Positions 1 to 9,707 are shown, counted from the stretch's first letter. The stretch is 64,000 bases of DNA from BRH-c25 sp035627615 (GCA_035627615.1 DASPLL010000074.1:23797-87796), one strand, 5' to 3'. Numbers and translations are program-made. The notes: a model not told the origin generated them from the letters alone.

Positions 1-37
1 TGCTCTGCTTTGCATCCTTATCTGACGGTTGAGTCAT
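1..37 (-). CDS. Start of the gene downstream of fliJ (partial)
   Basis: Only the first twelve codons lie in the window; the reading frame begins MTQPSDKDAKQS and runs off the edge. A GGGGG run overlapping the fliJ stop lies 8 nt before the ATG at 37. A second in-frame ATG at 43 is too close to that run. In Bacillus-type fla operons the gene after fliJ is ylxF/motE, followed by fliK, so either is possible. Too little sequence is visible to choose. Confidence 0.45.
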   Translation of the reverse strand, partial: MTQPSDKDAKQS

Positions 38-49
38 AAGCATATCCCC

Positions 50-493
50 CTATGAATTGTTGCTTTCTTTAAAGGAAACAAGGTCATCAACCAGCTTTTC
101 CTCTTTTTTCTGTTCTCCGTATAAATACTCTCCGTAATCTATCTCTTTTAGCTTTTCTATCATCTTTTTCTCCTGAGTCGCTTTGATAAGCTCATCCCTG
201 CAGGCAGCCAGATAATCCTCAGCCATTTTAACTTTTACTTTCTGAGCTTTTATTCCTCTCTTATAATAATCGATATAACTCGCCAATAACTTTAGCTCAT
301 TTACTGTCATTCCTTGAGAAGTTTTTTCAAGAAATGTCCTGTTTATTTCATTTTGCTTCTCTCTGAGCAAAGTAAGCCTATCCTTTTCTTCTTCAAGCCT
401 TTTAGATGCCATACCAAGCTCATTCTTTTTTTCTTCTTCCATGCTTATTCTGTAATCGAGAAGCTTTTGGAGCTTGAACTTATATGCAGCCAT
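50..493 (-). CDS. fliJ: Flagellar export protein FliJ
   Basis: This is a 147-residue, highly charged protein that is almost entirely predicted coiled coil, matching the usual FliJ length and composition. In the family, FliJ links the export ATPase FliI/FliH to the FlhA gate and escorts late substrates. The N-terminus (MAAYKFKLQKLLDYR) is typical of FliJ. The gene starts 10 bp after the fliI stop, in the standard order fliG-fliH-fliI-fliJ. Sequence conservation in FliJ is low, so the call rests on length, coiled coil and position. Confidence 0.9.
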   Translation of the reverse strand: MAAYKFKLQKLLDYRISMEEEKKNELGMASKRLEEEKDRLTLLREKQNEINRTFLEKTSQGMTVNELKLLASYIDYYKRGIKAQKVKVKMAEDYLAACRDELIKATQEKKMIEKLKEIDYGEYLYGEQKKEEKLVDDLVSFKESNNS

Positions 494-503
494 ATGAATC
501 TCC

Positions 504-1817
504 CTATGACACTATATTTTTCATAGTGTTTATTACCTGTTCCATTTCCACCTTTTCTTTAACATCCTGCCTGAGAAAGCTGTTTATTGAGTCTATCTTG
601 TCTATCGCCCTGTCTATGCTTTTGCTGCTTCCCCTGACATAAGCACCAATATTTATAAGATCCTCTGCATCCTTATAAACCGACAGTATGTTCTTCAATT
701 CATTTGCACAGCTTTTATGCCCGTCATCAACTATATTGGGCATGACCCTGCTGACACTTGACAATACTTCAATAGCCGGATAATGATTTCTATTGGCCAG
801 ATTCCTTGATAATACTATATGGCCGTCAAGTATACCCCTGACCGTATCTGTGACAGGCTCATTCATATCGTCACCATCAACAAGAACAGTATACATTCCT
901 GTTATCGAACCCTTATCCGAGGTTCCCGATCTTTCCAGAAGCTTTGGCATGACTGCAAAAACAGACGGAGTATAGCCTCTTGTGACAGGAGGCTCTCCAA
1001 CGGCCAGTCCGACTTCTCTCTGAGCCATTGCAAAACGAGTAAGAGAATCCATCAAAAGCATAACATCTTTTCCCTGATCCCTGAAATACTCCGCAACCGA
1101 GGTAGCCAGCTGCGCTGCTTTCAATCTGACAAGGGCAGGCTGGTCTGAAGTTGCCACAATCACCACTGAGCGGGCGAGCCCTTCCTCCTGAAGGTCATTT
1201 TCTATAAATTCCCGGACCTCTCTGCCACGCTCCCCGATAAGGCCTATAACATTCACATCGGCTTTGGTGTTCCTTGCGATCATCCCCATAAGAGTGCTCT
1301 TTCCAACACCACTTCCCGCAAAAATACCGATCCTCTGCCCTTTTCCAATGGTAAGCAGCCCATCTATAGCCTTAACACCTACCGGAAGAATTTCGCTTAT
1401 CTTTCTCCTTGTAAGAGGATTAGGAGGACTATTCTCCACAGGATACAATGCACAGCTGTCAACGCAGCCCTTGCCGTCGATCAATTCACCCAGTCCGTCA
1501 AATATTCTGCCCAGCATACTGTCCGATACTCCCACAGAAAGGCTATGTCCTGTTGCCTCTATTTTGCTTCCGGGGCCTACTCCGTTCATATTGCCGAAGG
1601 GCATCAGGCATACTATGCTGTCCTTAAAGCCGACAACTTCAGCTTTAATTGGTTTATCTCCCTTCAGGGGGTAAATGTAGCAAAGCTCCCCCAAATTAAC
1701 AGCAGGTCCATGGGACTCGATAGTAAGCCCAACAACCTGCGATACCCTGCCGGTATACTTTATCAGTTCACTAGTTGATAAAGCATCCCTATATTTTTTT
1801 AAATTGATATTATTCAT
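504..1817 (-). CDS. fliI: Flagellum-specific ATPase FliI
   Basis: A 437-residue F1-beta-like ATPase that energises flagellar type III secretion at the cytoplasmic face of the basal body. The Walker A motif GSGVGKST is at about residues 168-175. The catalytic stretch GLIGERGREVREF and a Walker B region ending LLMDSLTRFA follow. Length matches the family (about 435-440). It sits 6 bp downstream of fliH, its regulator, and directly upstream of fliJ. No key residue is missing. Confidence 0.97.
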   Translation of the reverse strand: MNNINLKKYRDALSTSELIKYTGRVSQVVGLTIESHGPAVNLGELCYIYPLKGDKPIKAEVVGFKDSIVCLMPFGNMNGVGPGSKIEATGHSLSVGVSDSMLGRIFDGLGELIDGKGCVDSCALYPVENSPPNPLTRRKISEILPVGVKAIDGLLTIGKGQRIGIFAGSGVGKSTLMGMIARNTKADVNVIGLIGERGREVREFIENDLQEEGLARSVVIVATSDQPALVRLKAAQLATSVAEYFRDQGKDVMLLMDSLTRFAMAQREVGLAVGEPPVTRGYTPSVFAVMPKLLERSGTSDKGSITGMYTVLVDGDDMNEPVTDTVRGILDGHIVLSRNLANRNHYPAIEVLSSVSRVMPNIVDDGHKSCANELKNILSVYKDAEDLINIGAYVRGSSKSIDRAIDKIDSINSFLRQDVKEKVEMEQVINTMKNIVS

Positions 1818-1823
1818 AACAGA

Positions 1824-2579
1824 TCACTCATTTCTCAGAATATAAGTGAATATCTTCTCAATTTCTCTGATCTGGACATCTATGCCGGAATTGATCTCGC
1901 CGGAGGAGGTTTCAATAATACAACTTCCCTGAGCAAGTGACAAATCCGGTACTATATCAATATCGGATATGCCCTCTGCCATCATGCATATCCTGTCTTT
2001 ATTCTCTATGATCAAATCTGAATCCTGGGGGGATACTTTTAAGATAAGCTTTTTCTTGAAGGCGCATTTTTGTAATGCCTGATTTATCAGGGATAGAATT
2101 GCTTCCTTATTTTGTGTCAGTTCATCACCAATAACTTTTTTGGCTATATCCAAAACCAGCTGCACAATTTCCTCTTCTGCTTCCCTATAGATTTCATCCC
2201 TTCTGCTGTCAATCAATTCCCTGATCTCAGAAGCTTCATCAATTACCGACTGGGCATCCCTTCTTCCTTCAAGGTAACCGGCCTCATAGCCCTGTCTCTG
2301 ACCTTCTTCCATCGCTTCCGACCTAAGGAGCTGTGCTTCCTTTTCCGCAGCTTCAGCTACTGCCCTGGCTTCAGAATTTGCTTCTTTGATTATTTTCAGG
2401 TACATTTGCTTAGCATCTTCTATTATATTATTTGCAGCTTCCTCCACTTTGGCGTCGTTTTCCTCAGGTAAAGCTGTTTCCTTGTCGTCCGGCATAGACT
2501 TTATCATACTCTTGAAAATGTTGACTATAGGCTTTGGAGCACCTATTGAAATATTATCGGATTTGTATATCTTAGACAA
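1824..2579 (-). CDS. fliH: Flagellar assembly protein FliH
   Basis: A 251-residue protein with a variable acidic N-terminus, a long helical Ala/Glu-rich middle containing GxxxG-like spacing (about residues 85-110: EEGQRQGYEAGYLEGRRD), and a C-terminal globular part resembling the V-type ATPase stator subunit E. In the family, FliH binds and inhibits FliI. Its start overlaps the end of fliG by 8 nt, which implies translational coupling, and fliI follows after 6 bp. Confidence 0.9.
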   Translation of the reverse strand: MSKIYKSDNISIGAPKPIVNIFKSMIKSMPDDKETALPEENDAKVEEAANNIIEDAKQMYLKIIKEANSEARAVAEAAEKEAQLLRSEAMEEGQRQGYEAGYLEGRRDAQSVIDEASEIRELIDSRRDEIYREAEEEIVQLVLDIAKKVIGDELTQNKEAILSLINQALQKCAFKKKLILKVSPQDSDLIIENKDRICMMAEGISDIDIVPDLSLAQGSCIIETSSGEINSGIDVQIREIEKIFTYILRNE

Positions 2580-3588
2580 TTATTTCATCTCCTCCGCCTC
2601 TGGAGATTACGATTTCCCCTGCATCTTCCAGCTTCCTTATTACATTCACTATCTTCTGCTGCGCTTCTTCAACATCTCTGAGCCTTACCGGGCCCATATA
2701 ATCCATATCTTCCTTTATCATTTCCGACAGACGTTTTGACATATTGCTGAAAATCGCTTTTCTGACTTCTTCACCTGCATTTTTAAGCGCCAGTGCCCAA
2801 TCGTTGTTTTCAACCTCTCTTGTGACTCTCTGAATAGATCTGTTGTCAAGGGTAACAATGTCGTCGAATACGAACATCCTCTTCCTGATTTGTTCTGCCA
2901 GATCGGTATCCTGAACCTCAAGGGTCTCCATTATGAACTTTTCAGTACCCCTGTCCACCGAGTTAAGTATGTCAACAACTGCAGTCAGACCTCCTGCAAT
3001 GGTGTAGTCCTGTGTGACCATGGAAGAAAGCTTCCTTTCAAGGACCCTTTCAATCTCCTTTATGATTTCAGGAGATGTCCTGTCCATTATGGCAACCCTT
3101 CTCGCAACATCCGCCTGCTTGTCCTGCGGCAGTGATGATATTATGGCGGCAGCCTGCTGGGGCTTCAGATAAGCTAAAATCAGCGCAATGGTCTGTGGAT
3201 GCTCGCCCTGTATGAAGTTCAATATCTGCGCAGGATCCGCTTTTCTGACAAAATCAAAGGGTCTTACCTGCAGTGAAGCAGTAAGTCTGTTTATAACATC
3301 CAGTGCTTTCTGTCCTCCAAGAGCTCTTTCCAATATATCCTTTGCATATGAAATACCACCCTCAGAAATATATTCCTGAGCAACACATATCTGATAAAAC
3401 TCGTTAAGTACCTCTTCCTTTTCCTCTGGTGTTACTGTCCTCATATTTGCTATTTCCAGGGTAAGCTGTTCAATATCTTCTTCCCTGAGATGCTTGAATA
3501 TAGCTGCTGATTTTTCGGGTCCAAGGGTTATTAAAAGAACCGCTGATTTTTGTCTGCCATTTAGGTTCCCTTTCATTCCTCTTGCCAT
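2572..3588 (-). CDS. fliG: Flagellar motor switch protein FliG
   Basis: A 338-residue protein of the normal FliG length. FliG forms the upper part of the C-ring, receives torque from the stator and contacts FliF and FliM. The N-terminal FliF-binding domain begins KSAVLLITLGPEKSAAIF. The middle domain contains the EHPQTIALILAYL motif. The C-terminal torque helix region contains DDIVTLDNRSIQRVTREV with the expected charged residues. It lies 12 bp after fliF and overlaps fliH by 8 nt. Confidence 0.97.
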   Translation of the reverse strand: MARGMKGNLNGRQKSAVLLITLGPEKSAAIFKHLREEDIEQLTLEIANMRTVTPEEKEEVLNEFYQICVAQEYISEGGISYAKDILERALGGQKALDVINRLTASLQVRPFDFVRKADPAQILNFIQGEHPQTIALILAYLKPQQAAAIISSLPQDKQADVARRVAIMDRTSPEIIKEIERVLERKLSSMVTQDYTIAGGLTAVVDILNSVDRGTEKFIMETLEVQDTDLAEQIRKRMFVFDDIVTLDNRSIQRVTREVENNDWALALKNAGEEVRKAIFSNMSKRLSEMIKEDMDYMGPVRLRDVEEAQQKIVNVIRKLEDAGEIVISRGGGDEIIV

Positions 3589-3600
3589 TATTAACCACCT

Positions 3601-5190
3601 CTAATCCTCGTTTAACCAAGTTTTCAGGAGCTGAGCAACTGTCTCCGGCTTTAGCCCTACAAACTTTTCTATCTTCTTCTTTACTTCATTCTTATCTTCA
3701 ATATCAATTTCATCAACATGGTCCCCGGACAACATACTTACCGGTATTGTCCTTCCTGTGTTATCGGTGGTGTACTCCACATTCCCGGAGCCTCCGGATC
3801 TCTTCCGGAGCAGGAAGAACATTGCAGCTCCAAATACCAGCACTGCACCTATTCCTGTCCCTATCATCACCATAAGCTCTCTTGACCTCATTCTTGCTTC
3901 TTCTGCCTGAGCATTCCTTATTCCGTCCTCCAGTGTTGTATCAAATTTCATAAGTGCGACGTTTATATTATTATCCTGTGTCAGAGTCTCTGCATTAAAG
4001 CCCTGGATGGAGTATTTGACCAGATCCCTTACTTTAAGAGCAAGCTCTTCCGTATCAGCCAGCGCCTCCTCTTTAAGCCCGTTCTCATTAATAAGCACTG
4101 ATACGGACAGTGACTGGATATTTCCAATTTCCTTCACAATGTTTTCTTTAATCTCATTGATCTCATAGTTTACAACAGTACTGGCCTCGCTGTACTGAGC
4201 CTTTGACGCATCCACCTCGGCATACTGATTTATATCGGTATTGGTGTCTGTACCCGGAACACCTCCCTGGCCAGCATCCACCCATTCCTTCTTTATATCC
4301 TGCATATTCCGTACAATACCTGCATTCTTTTCTTCATCAGGAGCAGTATAAGTAGTTATATCCTTTGTGGAGCTGTTGAAATCCAGTTTTACAGCGGCTG
4401 TTACCTTTACATTATTCATTCCGAAGGGAGCTTCAAGGAATTTGGTGATACTTTTCTCAATCTTGTCTTTCACTGCTTCCTGCATCTCCATCTGTGTCGA
4501 TATCACAGCATTAGGTGTACCGGCATCCGGTACCAGTGATCTTCCATTCTCATCTATTATCGATACTTTATCGGGCTGCAGTCCTTTCACACTCTTTGAC
4601 ACATACTGCACTATTCCGTTGACCTGGTTCCTGTCAAGGGGCGGAAAACCCGGCTTCATCTTTATTATCAATGAAGCGGTGGATTCATTGCTGCTCTGAT
4701 CTATGATGAAAGTCTGATCCTCGGGTATGTAAAGATTCACATCAACATAATCAACGCCCTTTATAGCCTTTAAGCCTTTCTTAAGCTTATTCTGTTTGGC
4801 TATCAGATACCGCTGGTTCTTGTCCTCGCTGGTCTCATAAAAGGAAGCCTGGGTTTCCTCCGGATATGTAGAGTCCTCACCTAAAAGACCTTCGACCGCC
4901 AGCTGGGCTCTCAGTTCATCAACCTGGTCCTTCGGAACATATATCGTAGTGCCTTCTATCCTTGCACCTACATTCATTTCTTCAAGTCTTGAGTATATCA
5001 TTCCCGCATCAGCCTGACTCAAATTTGAATACAAAATTTCAAGCTGTGGACGGTTTGCATATAATACAAATCCGGTAATCAATACCAAAGACAATGCGGC
5101 AGCAATTATTATCCTTATCCTTTGGCCCTTTTCCAGACCACCCCAGAACTCGTTGATACTATTTTTAGTTTTGTTAAGAAATTCGCCCAT
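3601..5190 (-). CDS. fliF: Flagellar MS-ring protein FliF
   Basis: A 529-residue membrane protein that builds the MS ring, the platform for the export apparatus. There is one transmembrane helix near residues 26-45 (IRIIIAAALSLVLITGFVLY) and a second near 440-460. Between them are the secretin-like ring-building motifs, including the YSNLSQADAGMI stretch. The C-terminal cytoplasmic tail ends in the conserved FliG-binding segment (VAQLLKTWL). Length and layout are standard. Confidence 0.97.
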   Translation of the reverse strand: MGEFLNKTKNSINEFWGGLEKGQRIRIIIAAALSLVLITGFVLYANRPQLEILYSNLSQADAGMIYSRLEEMNVGARIEGTTIYVPKDQVDELRAQLAVEGLLGEDSTYPEETQASFYETSEDKNQRYLIAKQNKLKKGLKAIKGVDYVDVNLYIPEDQTFIIDQSSNESTASLIIKMKPGFPPLDRNQVNGIVQYVSKSVKGLQPDKVSIIDENGRSLVPDAGTPNAVISTQMEMQEAVKDKIEKSITKFLEAPFGMNNVKVTAAVKLDFNSSTKDITTYTAPDEEKNAGIVRNMQDIKKEWVDAGQGGVPGTDTNTDINQYAEVDASKAQYSEASTVVNYEINEIKENIVKEIGNIQSLSVSVLINENGLKEEALADTEELALKVRDLVKYSIQGFNAETLTQDNNINVALMKFDTTLEDGIRNAQAEEARMRSRELMVMIGTGIGAVLVFGAAMFFLLRKRSGGSGNVEYTTDNTGRTIPVSMLSGDHVDEIDIEDKNEVKKKIEKFVGLKPETVAQLLKTWLNED

Positions 5191-5244
5191 CCGATCACCT
5201 CATGAAATCCCTATAGTATAATATTAAACAGCCTTATTTCATCC

Positions 5245-5538
5245 CTAAACAGGCATTCTCATTATTTCCTGATATGCTTCCAGGATTTTGTTCCTTAGCT
5301 GGACTGTAAACTGTAAAGCAATATCCGCCTTTTCCGCAGCTATCGTCACCTGATGTATGTTATCATTCAGCCCCGCTGCAAATGCTTCATTCAATCTTTC
5401 TGATTCCAGCTGAAGCTTGTTCACATCAGAAATAGCATTGTTCAGGAAATCCGAAAAGGAAACTCCATCGCTTTTGGACGTTGAGTTGTTTACTTTAGAA
5501 TTGAGATTAATCTGTTGACCCGGAAAATCTATTTTCAT
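5245..5538 (-). CDS. fliE: Flagellar hook-basal body protein FliE
   Basis: A 97-residue protein that joins the MS ring to the rod and is an early export substrate. The C-terminus shows the family pattern: VTIAAEKADIALQFTVQLRN followed by KILEAYQEIMRMPV. It lies between flgC and fliF, as expected. Confidence 0.95.
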   Translation of the reverse strand: MKIDFPGQQINLNSKVNNSTSKSDGVSFSDFLNNAISDVNKLQLESERLNEAFAAGLNDNIHQVTIAAEKADIALQFTVQLRNKILEAYQEIMRMPV

Positions 5539-5571
5539 AAGCTATCCTCCAATTTGTATCTGCCTGTGCCA

Positions 5572-6015
5572 TTATCCTCTTCCTATTTCCAGAGCCTTAA
5601 GTGCCATACTTTTTGCAGAGTTTATCGCAGTAACATTTGCTTCATATGCTCTGCTTGCGGTTATCATGTTCACCATTTCCGTCATAACGTCTACATTGGG
5701 CATTTTAACATAGCCCTTTTCATCAGCATCAGGATGACCCGGATCATATACTGATTTGAAGGGGGTCTTATCTTCTGATATTCCCACGACTTTGACTCCG
5801 GAGCCAATAAGGCTTCTGCTGGCATCATTCAGGTAATCACTGAAGGACATGTGCTTGTCCCCTTCCTGAAAGACCACGACCTGCCTTCTATAGGGTGTTC
5901 CGTCTTCTGTTCTGGTTGTATTCACATTAGCAATATTTTTTGATATTACATCCATTCTGAGTTTTTCTGCAGTCAAACCGGAAGCACTGATATTAATTGA
6001 GTTCAAAAATGCCAT
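5572..6015 (-). CDS. flgC: Flagellar basal-body rod protein FlgC
   Basis: A 147-residue proximal rod subunit. The N-terminal rod motif SGLTAEKLRMDVISKNIANV and the C-terminal helix MITASRAYEANVTAINSAK are both visible, as is the GYVKMPNVDVMTEMV segment. The gene follows flgB after 5 bp and precedes fliE, the usual order. Confidence 0.97.
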   Translation of the reverse strand: MAFLNSINISASGLTAEKLRMDVISKNIANVNTTRTEDGTPYRRQVVVFQEGDKHMSFSDYLNDASRSLIGSGVKVVGISEDKTPFKSVYDPGHPDADEKGYVKMPNVDVMTEMVNMITASRAYEANVTAINSAKSMALKALEIGRG

Positions 6016-6020
6016 TATTC

Positions 6021-6425
6021 TTACCTCCCGTTAATTACCATCTTTATTTTGCTGAATTCCTTCGACATCTGAGCTATCAAAGCGTTATACTTTATAGTGT
6101 TTTTTGCCAGCTCAGCCATTTCAACATCGATATCAACATTATTTCCATCCCTGCGCATCGAGGTGAAGCTCTCCTGAATGACTTCGGGAGTTGCTGCCAT
6201 TCTCGCATCCTTCCCTATGGGCAGAAATCTTTCATCTTTTTTTATACCGGATATCTGAAATTTTGCAGCGTCACTCAAAAGCTCCTCAAACCTGACATAG
6301 GACTTCTTGTACCCTGGAGTATTGACATTCGCAATATTGTTTGATATGGTTTCATTCCGCATCCATGCTGCATCTAAAGCCTTCTCAAGGATCAAGGTCT
6401 TATTGCTTATCCTATCTATCATCAC
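6021..6425 (-). CDS. flgB: Flagellar basal-body rod protein FlgB
   Basis: A 134-residue proximal rod protein. The rod signature NETISNNIANVNTPGYK is near residues 22-38 and the C-terminal helix ELAKNTIKYNALIAQMS is present. It is the first flagellar gene of the cluster. A strong ribosome binding site (AGGAGGT) precedes the ATG. The 339-bp gap to codY upstream may hold a promoter, but I see no convincing sigma-D or sigma-A match close to the gene. Read-through from codY is also possible. Confidence 0.96.
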   Translation of the reverse strand: MMIDRISNKTLILEKALDAAWMRNETISNNIANVNTPGYKKSYVRFEELLSDAAKFQISGIKKDERFLPIGKDARMAATPEVIQESFTSMRRDGNNVDIDVEMAELAKNTIKYNALIAQMSKEFSKIKMVINGR

Positions 6426-6603
6426 CAGGACCTCCTCTTTATCGCCGACACTAAAATATTTGGTCTCTATAAAAACTTATACCAGTTAACTATTCGACAC
6501 TAATCTCACATTTCCTTTGTTACCTCCCCAATTAATACATGAATATGCAAAAAACTTTTTGCCATTTTTCGCAGATTTCCAAAGTACTATTCATCACAAA
6601 CAA

Positions 6604-6694
<91 letters not shown>

Positions 6695-6764
6695 TATTAT
6701 ATATTATCGTACATAAAAAAGGATTAGTTAAACAATCAGCTTAACCAACCCTTCTATTATACTG

Positions 6765-7547
6765 TTATCTGACCTTCTTGAGCTCTTCCAGCAGCTTTTC
6801 ATTCAATATCCTGATATGTGTACCCTTCATGCCAAGGGACCTGGATTCAATGACTCCTGCACTTTCAAACTTTCTTAATGCATTAACTATTACTGACCTA
6901 GTTATGCCCACTTTGTCAGCAATTTTGCTGGCTATCAGCAGTCCTTCATTACCTTCAAGCTCTTTGAATATATGTTCCACAGCTTCAAGCTCAGAATAAG
7001 ACAGTGTACCTATAGCCATCTGCACTACCGCTTTCTTCCTTGCCTCTTCTTCTATTTCGTCATGTTTGGATCTTAGTATTTCCAGCCCTACTACTGTTGC
7101 GCCATACTCAGCCAGTACAAGGTCTTCCTCCGTGAATTCCTCGTTATATTTACCGAGTATCACTGTGCCAAGTCTTTCACCGCTGCCGTTGACCGGAACA
7201 ATAGTTGAATATTTCGTACCCATCTGGCACTTCTCCCTGTTGTCAATCACACATACATTCTCTTTATTTATTATGTTTGCCCTTGTCTCATGATATCCGA
7301 GCAAGCCCTTGTTATAATCCTCCGGAAATCTTTTGTCTGCCAGAAGGTCATTTATAAGAAAATCGCATTCCTGCACAGTTCCCAATGCATATCCGAGAAT
7401 TCTCCCTTTCCTGCTCAATATGTAAACATTAGCATTCAATACCTCGCTTAATATCTTACTCAGATCATGAAATGACACGGATTGTGTATCCGATGTCTGT
7501 AGCACCTTATTTACTTTCCTCATCTTTTCTAAAAGTGTAGAGCTCAT
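6765..7547 (-). CDS. codY: GTP-sensing global regulator CodY
   Basis: A 260-residue protein, the standard CodY length. The N-terminal GAF domain binds branched-chain amino acids. The C-terminal winged helix (about residues 200-235: SKIADKVGITRSVIVNAL) contains the nearly invariant recognition helix of the family. CodY represses nutrient-scavenging, motility and stationary-phase genes when GTP and branched-chain amino acids are plentiful. It sits 14 bp after hslU and upstream of the flagellar genes, as in Bacillus. Confidence 0.98.
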   Translation of the reverse strand: MSSTLLEKMRKVNKVLQTSDTQSVSFHDLSKILSEVLNANVYILSRKGRILGYALGTVQECDFLINDLLADKRFPEDYNKGLLGYHETRANIINKENVCVIDNREKCQMGTKYSTIVPVNGSGERLGTVILGKYNEEFTEEDLVLAEYGATVVGLEILRSKHDEIEEEARKKAVVQMAIGTLSYSELEAVEHIFKELEGNEGLLIASKIADKVGITRSVIVNALRKFESAGVIESRSLGMKGTHIRILNEKLLEELKKVR

Positions 7548-7561
7548 ATGTTTCCTCCTTA

Positions 7562-8968
7562 TTAAATAATATACTTGCTGACATCTTTCCCTTTAATGTC
7601 ATACATTAATGCCTTATGCACGTAGTCTTTTGAAATCACTAATTCGTTACCCTCCATATCCGGAGCTTCAAAGGAAATATCTTCAAAAAGGCTTTCCATC
7701 ACTGTGTATAGCCTTCTTGCACCAATATTTTCATATTGTTCGTTCATGAATGCTGCAATAGAAGCCAGCTCACCAATGGCTTCCTCCTCAAAGGTTATAT
7801 TTATTCCTTCTGTTTTAAGAAGGGCCTTGTACTGCTTTATGAGAGCATTATTGGGCTTGGTCAGGATTTCTTTGAAATTCTCCTTGCTCAGGCTGGATAA
7901 TTCCACTCTGACAGGGAACCTTCCCTGCAGCTCGGGTATCAGGTCCGATACCTTCGCAACATGGAATGCGCCGGCAGCTATGAACAGCATATAATCTGTC
8001 TTCACAGGCCCATATTTTGTTATTACCGTACTGCCTTCCACTATCGGAAGTATGTCCCTCTGTACACCTTCCCTGGACACATCCGGTCCGCCGCCGTATC
8101 CTTTACCAGCTATTTTGTCAATTTCATCAATAAATATTATTCCACGCTCTTCCGCCTTTTTAACTGCTTCTTCAATGACATCATCCATGTCAATAAGCTT
8201 TTGAGCCTCCTGCTGCGTCAGCAGCCTCAAGGCTTCCTTCACAGTTACTTTTCTGCGCTTTGTTTTTTTGGGAAGTATCCCTCCGAACATGTCCTGGAGG
8301 TTTATACTCATCTGATCTATACCAAGTCCTGACATCATTTCGATGTTGTGCCCTGACGAATCTTCGATCTCAATCTCTACTATCTGGCTGTCCAACTCGC
8401 CGCTAATAACCTTTTTCTTAATATAATAACGGTTGGTTGCCAGATCATCTTCTCTTTGCTTCTCTGCATCATCATCTTCCTTATCCCTGCTGCTGCCGCC
8501 GCCATAATTGAAAATCATTTCTAAAGGATTCTTCGGCATATTGTTTTTTTGTGCAGAAGGTATAAGAATTTCCGAGACTTTTTCTGCTGCAGCTTCAAAT
8601 GCTTTTTCATTAACCTGCGAAATTTTCTCCGCCTTGACCATTCTGACAGAGAATTCCACCAGATCTCTTATTATTGACTCTACATCCCTTCCAACATAAC
8701 CGACCTCTGTAAACTTAGTAGCTTCAACTTTTATAAAGGGCGCGTTCACAAGCTTGGCCATCCTTCTGGCTATCTCAGTTTTACCTACACCTGTAGGGCC
8801 TATCATCAATATATTCTTAGGAGTAACCTCTGCTCTCATTTCATCATCAAGAAGATTCCTCCTATATCTGTCCCTCAGTGCAACTGCTACGGATTTCTTG
8901 GCTTTCTCCTGTCCTATTATATATTTATCCAACTCTGTAACAATCTGCTTTGGAGTTAACTCGTTCAT
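7562..8968 (-). CDS. hslU: HslUV protease ATPase subunit HslU (ClpY)
   Basis: A 468-residue AAA+ unfoldase that feeds substrates to the HslV peptidase. Walker A GPTGVGKT is at about residues 57-64. The I domain (about 110-240) is rich in charged residues. Walker B is GIIFIDEIDKI. A sensor/arginine region (ELQGRFPVRVEL) and a hydrophobic C-terminal tail (KYII) that docks into HslV are present. It follows hslV and precedes codY. Confidence 0.98.
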   Translation of the reverse strand: MNELTPKQIVTELDKYIIGQEKAKKSVAVALRDRYRRNLLDDEMRAEVTPKNILMIGPTGVGKTEIARRMAKLVNAPFIKVEATKFTEVGYVGRDVESIIRDLVEFSVRMVKAEKISQVNEKAFEAAAEKVSEILIPSAQKNNMPKNPLEMIFNYGGGSSRDKEDDDAEKQREDDLATNRYYIKKKVISGELDSQIVEIEIEDSSGHNIEMMSGLGIDQMSINLQDMFGGILPKKTKRRKVTVKEALRLLTQQEAQKLIDMDDVIEEAVKKAEERGIIFIDEIDKIAGKGYGGGPDVSREGVQRDILPIVEGSTVITKYGPVKTDYMLFIAAGAFHVAKVSDLIPELQGRFPVRVELSSLSKENFKEILTKPNNALIKQYKALLKTEGINITFEEEAIGELASIAAFMNEQYENIGARRLYTVMESLFEDISFEAPDMEGNELVISKDYVHKALMYDIKGKDVSKYII

Positions 8969-9017
8969 AGCATCCTCCTAGTTTTAATTTATTAAAACAT
9001 ACCTTCATTTAACCAGT

Positions 9018-9055
9018 CAGTTAAGCATCGCTTAACTGCTGACAGGCTATGCCTG
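9018..9055. repeat. Two adjacent hairpins between hslV and hslU
   Basis: CAGTTAAGC and GCTTAACTG (9018-9038) form a perfect 9-bp stem with loop ATC. CAGGC and GCCTG (9043-9055) form a second 5-bp stem with loop TAT. They follow the hslV stop directly. There is no strong U-tract, so an RNA-stability or partial-termination role is more likely than full termination. Confidence 0.6.
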
Positions 9056-9061
9056 GAAGGG

Positions 9062-9592
9062 TTATAATTCCTCAACAACGATGTTATTATTTGTGAAAAC
9101 ACATATGGAAGCAGCTATTTCCAAAGACTTTTGAACAACCTCATTGGGTTCCATCCCGGTGTTTTGAGTCAATGCCTTTGCTGCTGCCAGAGCATAATTA
9201 CCTCCTGAGCCAATTGCAATTACCCCGTCATCCGGTTCTATTACCTCTCCACTTCCCGAAATAACAAGAAGTGAATCATTATCAAGGGCTATAAGCATCG
9301 CCTCAAGATTTCTCAATACTTTATCGCTTCTCCATTCCTTCGCCAGTTCAACAGCAGCCCTTTTAAGATTGCCGCTGTGCTGTTCCAGTTTTTCTTCCAA
9401 TCTCTCAGATAAGGTAAAGGCATCAGAAACTGATCCTGCAAAACCGACTATCACCTTACCTCCAAACAGCCGCCTTACCTTCCTGGCAGTTGCCTTTATA
9501 ATAGTACTCTGGCTCAGAGTAACCTGACCGTCACCGGCAATGGCTCCCTTTCCATCTCTTTTGACTGCTACAATAGTTGTACCGTGAAACAT
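9062..9592 (-). CDS. hslV: HslUV protease peptidase subunit HslV (ClpQ)
   Basis: A 176-residue N-terminal nucleophile (proteasome beta-type) peptidase. The start is placed at the ATG at 9592 because a GGAGG lies just upstream and the protein then begins MFHGTTIVAVKRDG. Removal of the first four residues would expose the catalytic Thr. The longer open frame back to 9709 is made of heptamer-repeat sequence and is not coding. The GSGGNYALAAA motif is present. It pairs with hslU downstream. Confidence 0.96.
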   Translation of the reverse strand: MFHGTTIVAVKRDGKGAIAGDGQVTLSQSTIIKATARKVRRLFGGKVIVGFAGSVSDAFTLSERLEEKLEQHSGNLKRAAVELAKEWRSDKVLRNLEAMLIALDNDSLLVISGSGEVIEPDDGVIAIGSGGNYALAAAKALTQNTGMEPNEVVQKSLEIAASICVFTNNNIVVEEL

Positions 9593-9615
9593 ATTAATCC
9601 TCCAGATAATAACCG

Positions 9616-9707
9616 TCGCGCGTTTCGGGTTTCGCGTTACGCGCTCCGGGTTAATTCTTCGAAGCCATTCCCCATTACTCGCAACTCGCAACTCGTAACT
9701 CGTAACC
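9616..9707. repeat. Inverted heptamer arrays around CTTCGAAG
   Basis: The left arm (9616-9652) reads as heptamers such as GTTTCGG, GTTTCGC and GTTACGC. The right arm (9677-9707) reads ACTCGCA, ACTCGCA, ACTCGTA, ACTCGTA, whose reverse complement is the same GTTACGA type. Between them is the palindrome CTTCGAAG (9657-9664). The element sits upstream of hslV in the gap to trmFO, and the rest of that gap is AT-rich. Confidence 0.9.

Noticed and set aside
6435..6455. GGCGATAA resembling a sigma-D -10 element just upstream of flgB
   Set aside because: No TAAA lies 14-16 bp upstream and the start of transcription would fall inside the ribosome binding site.
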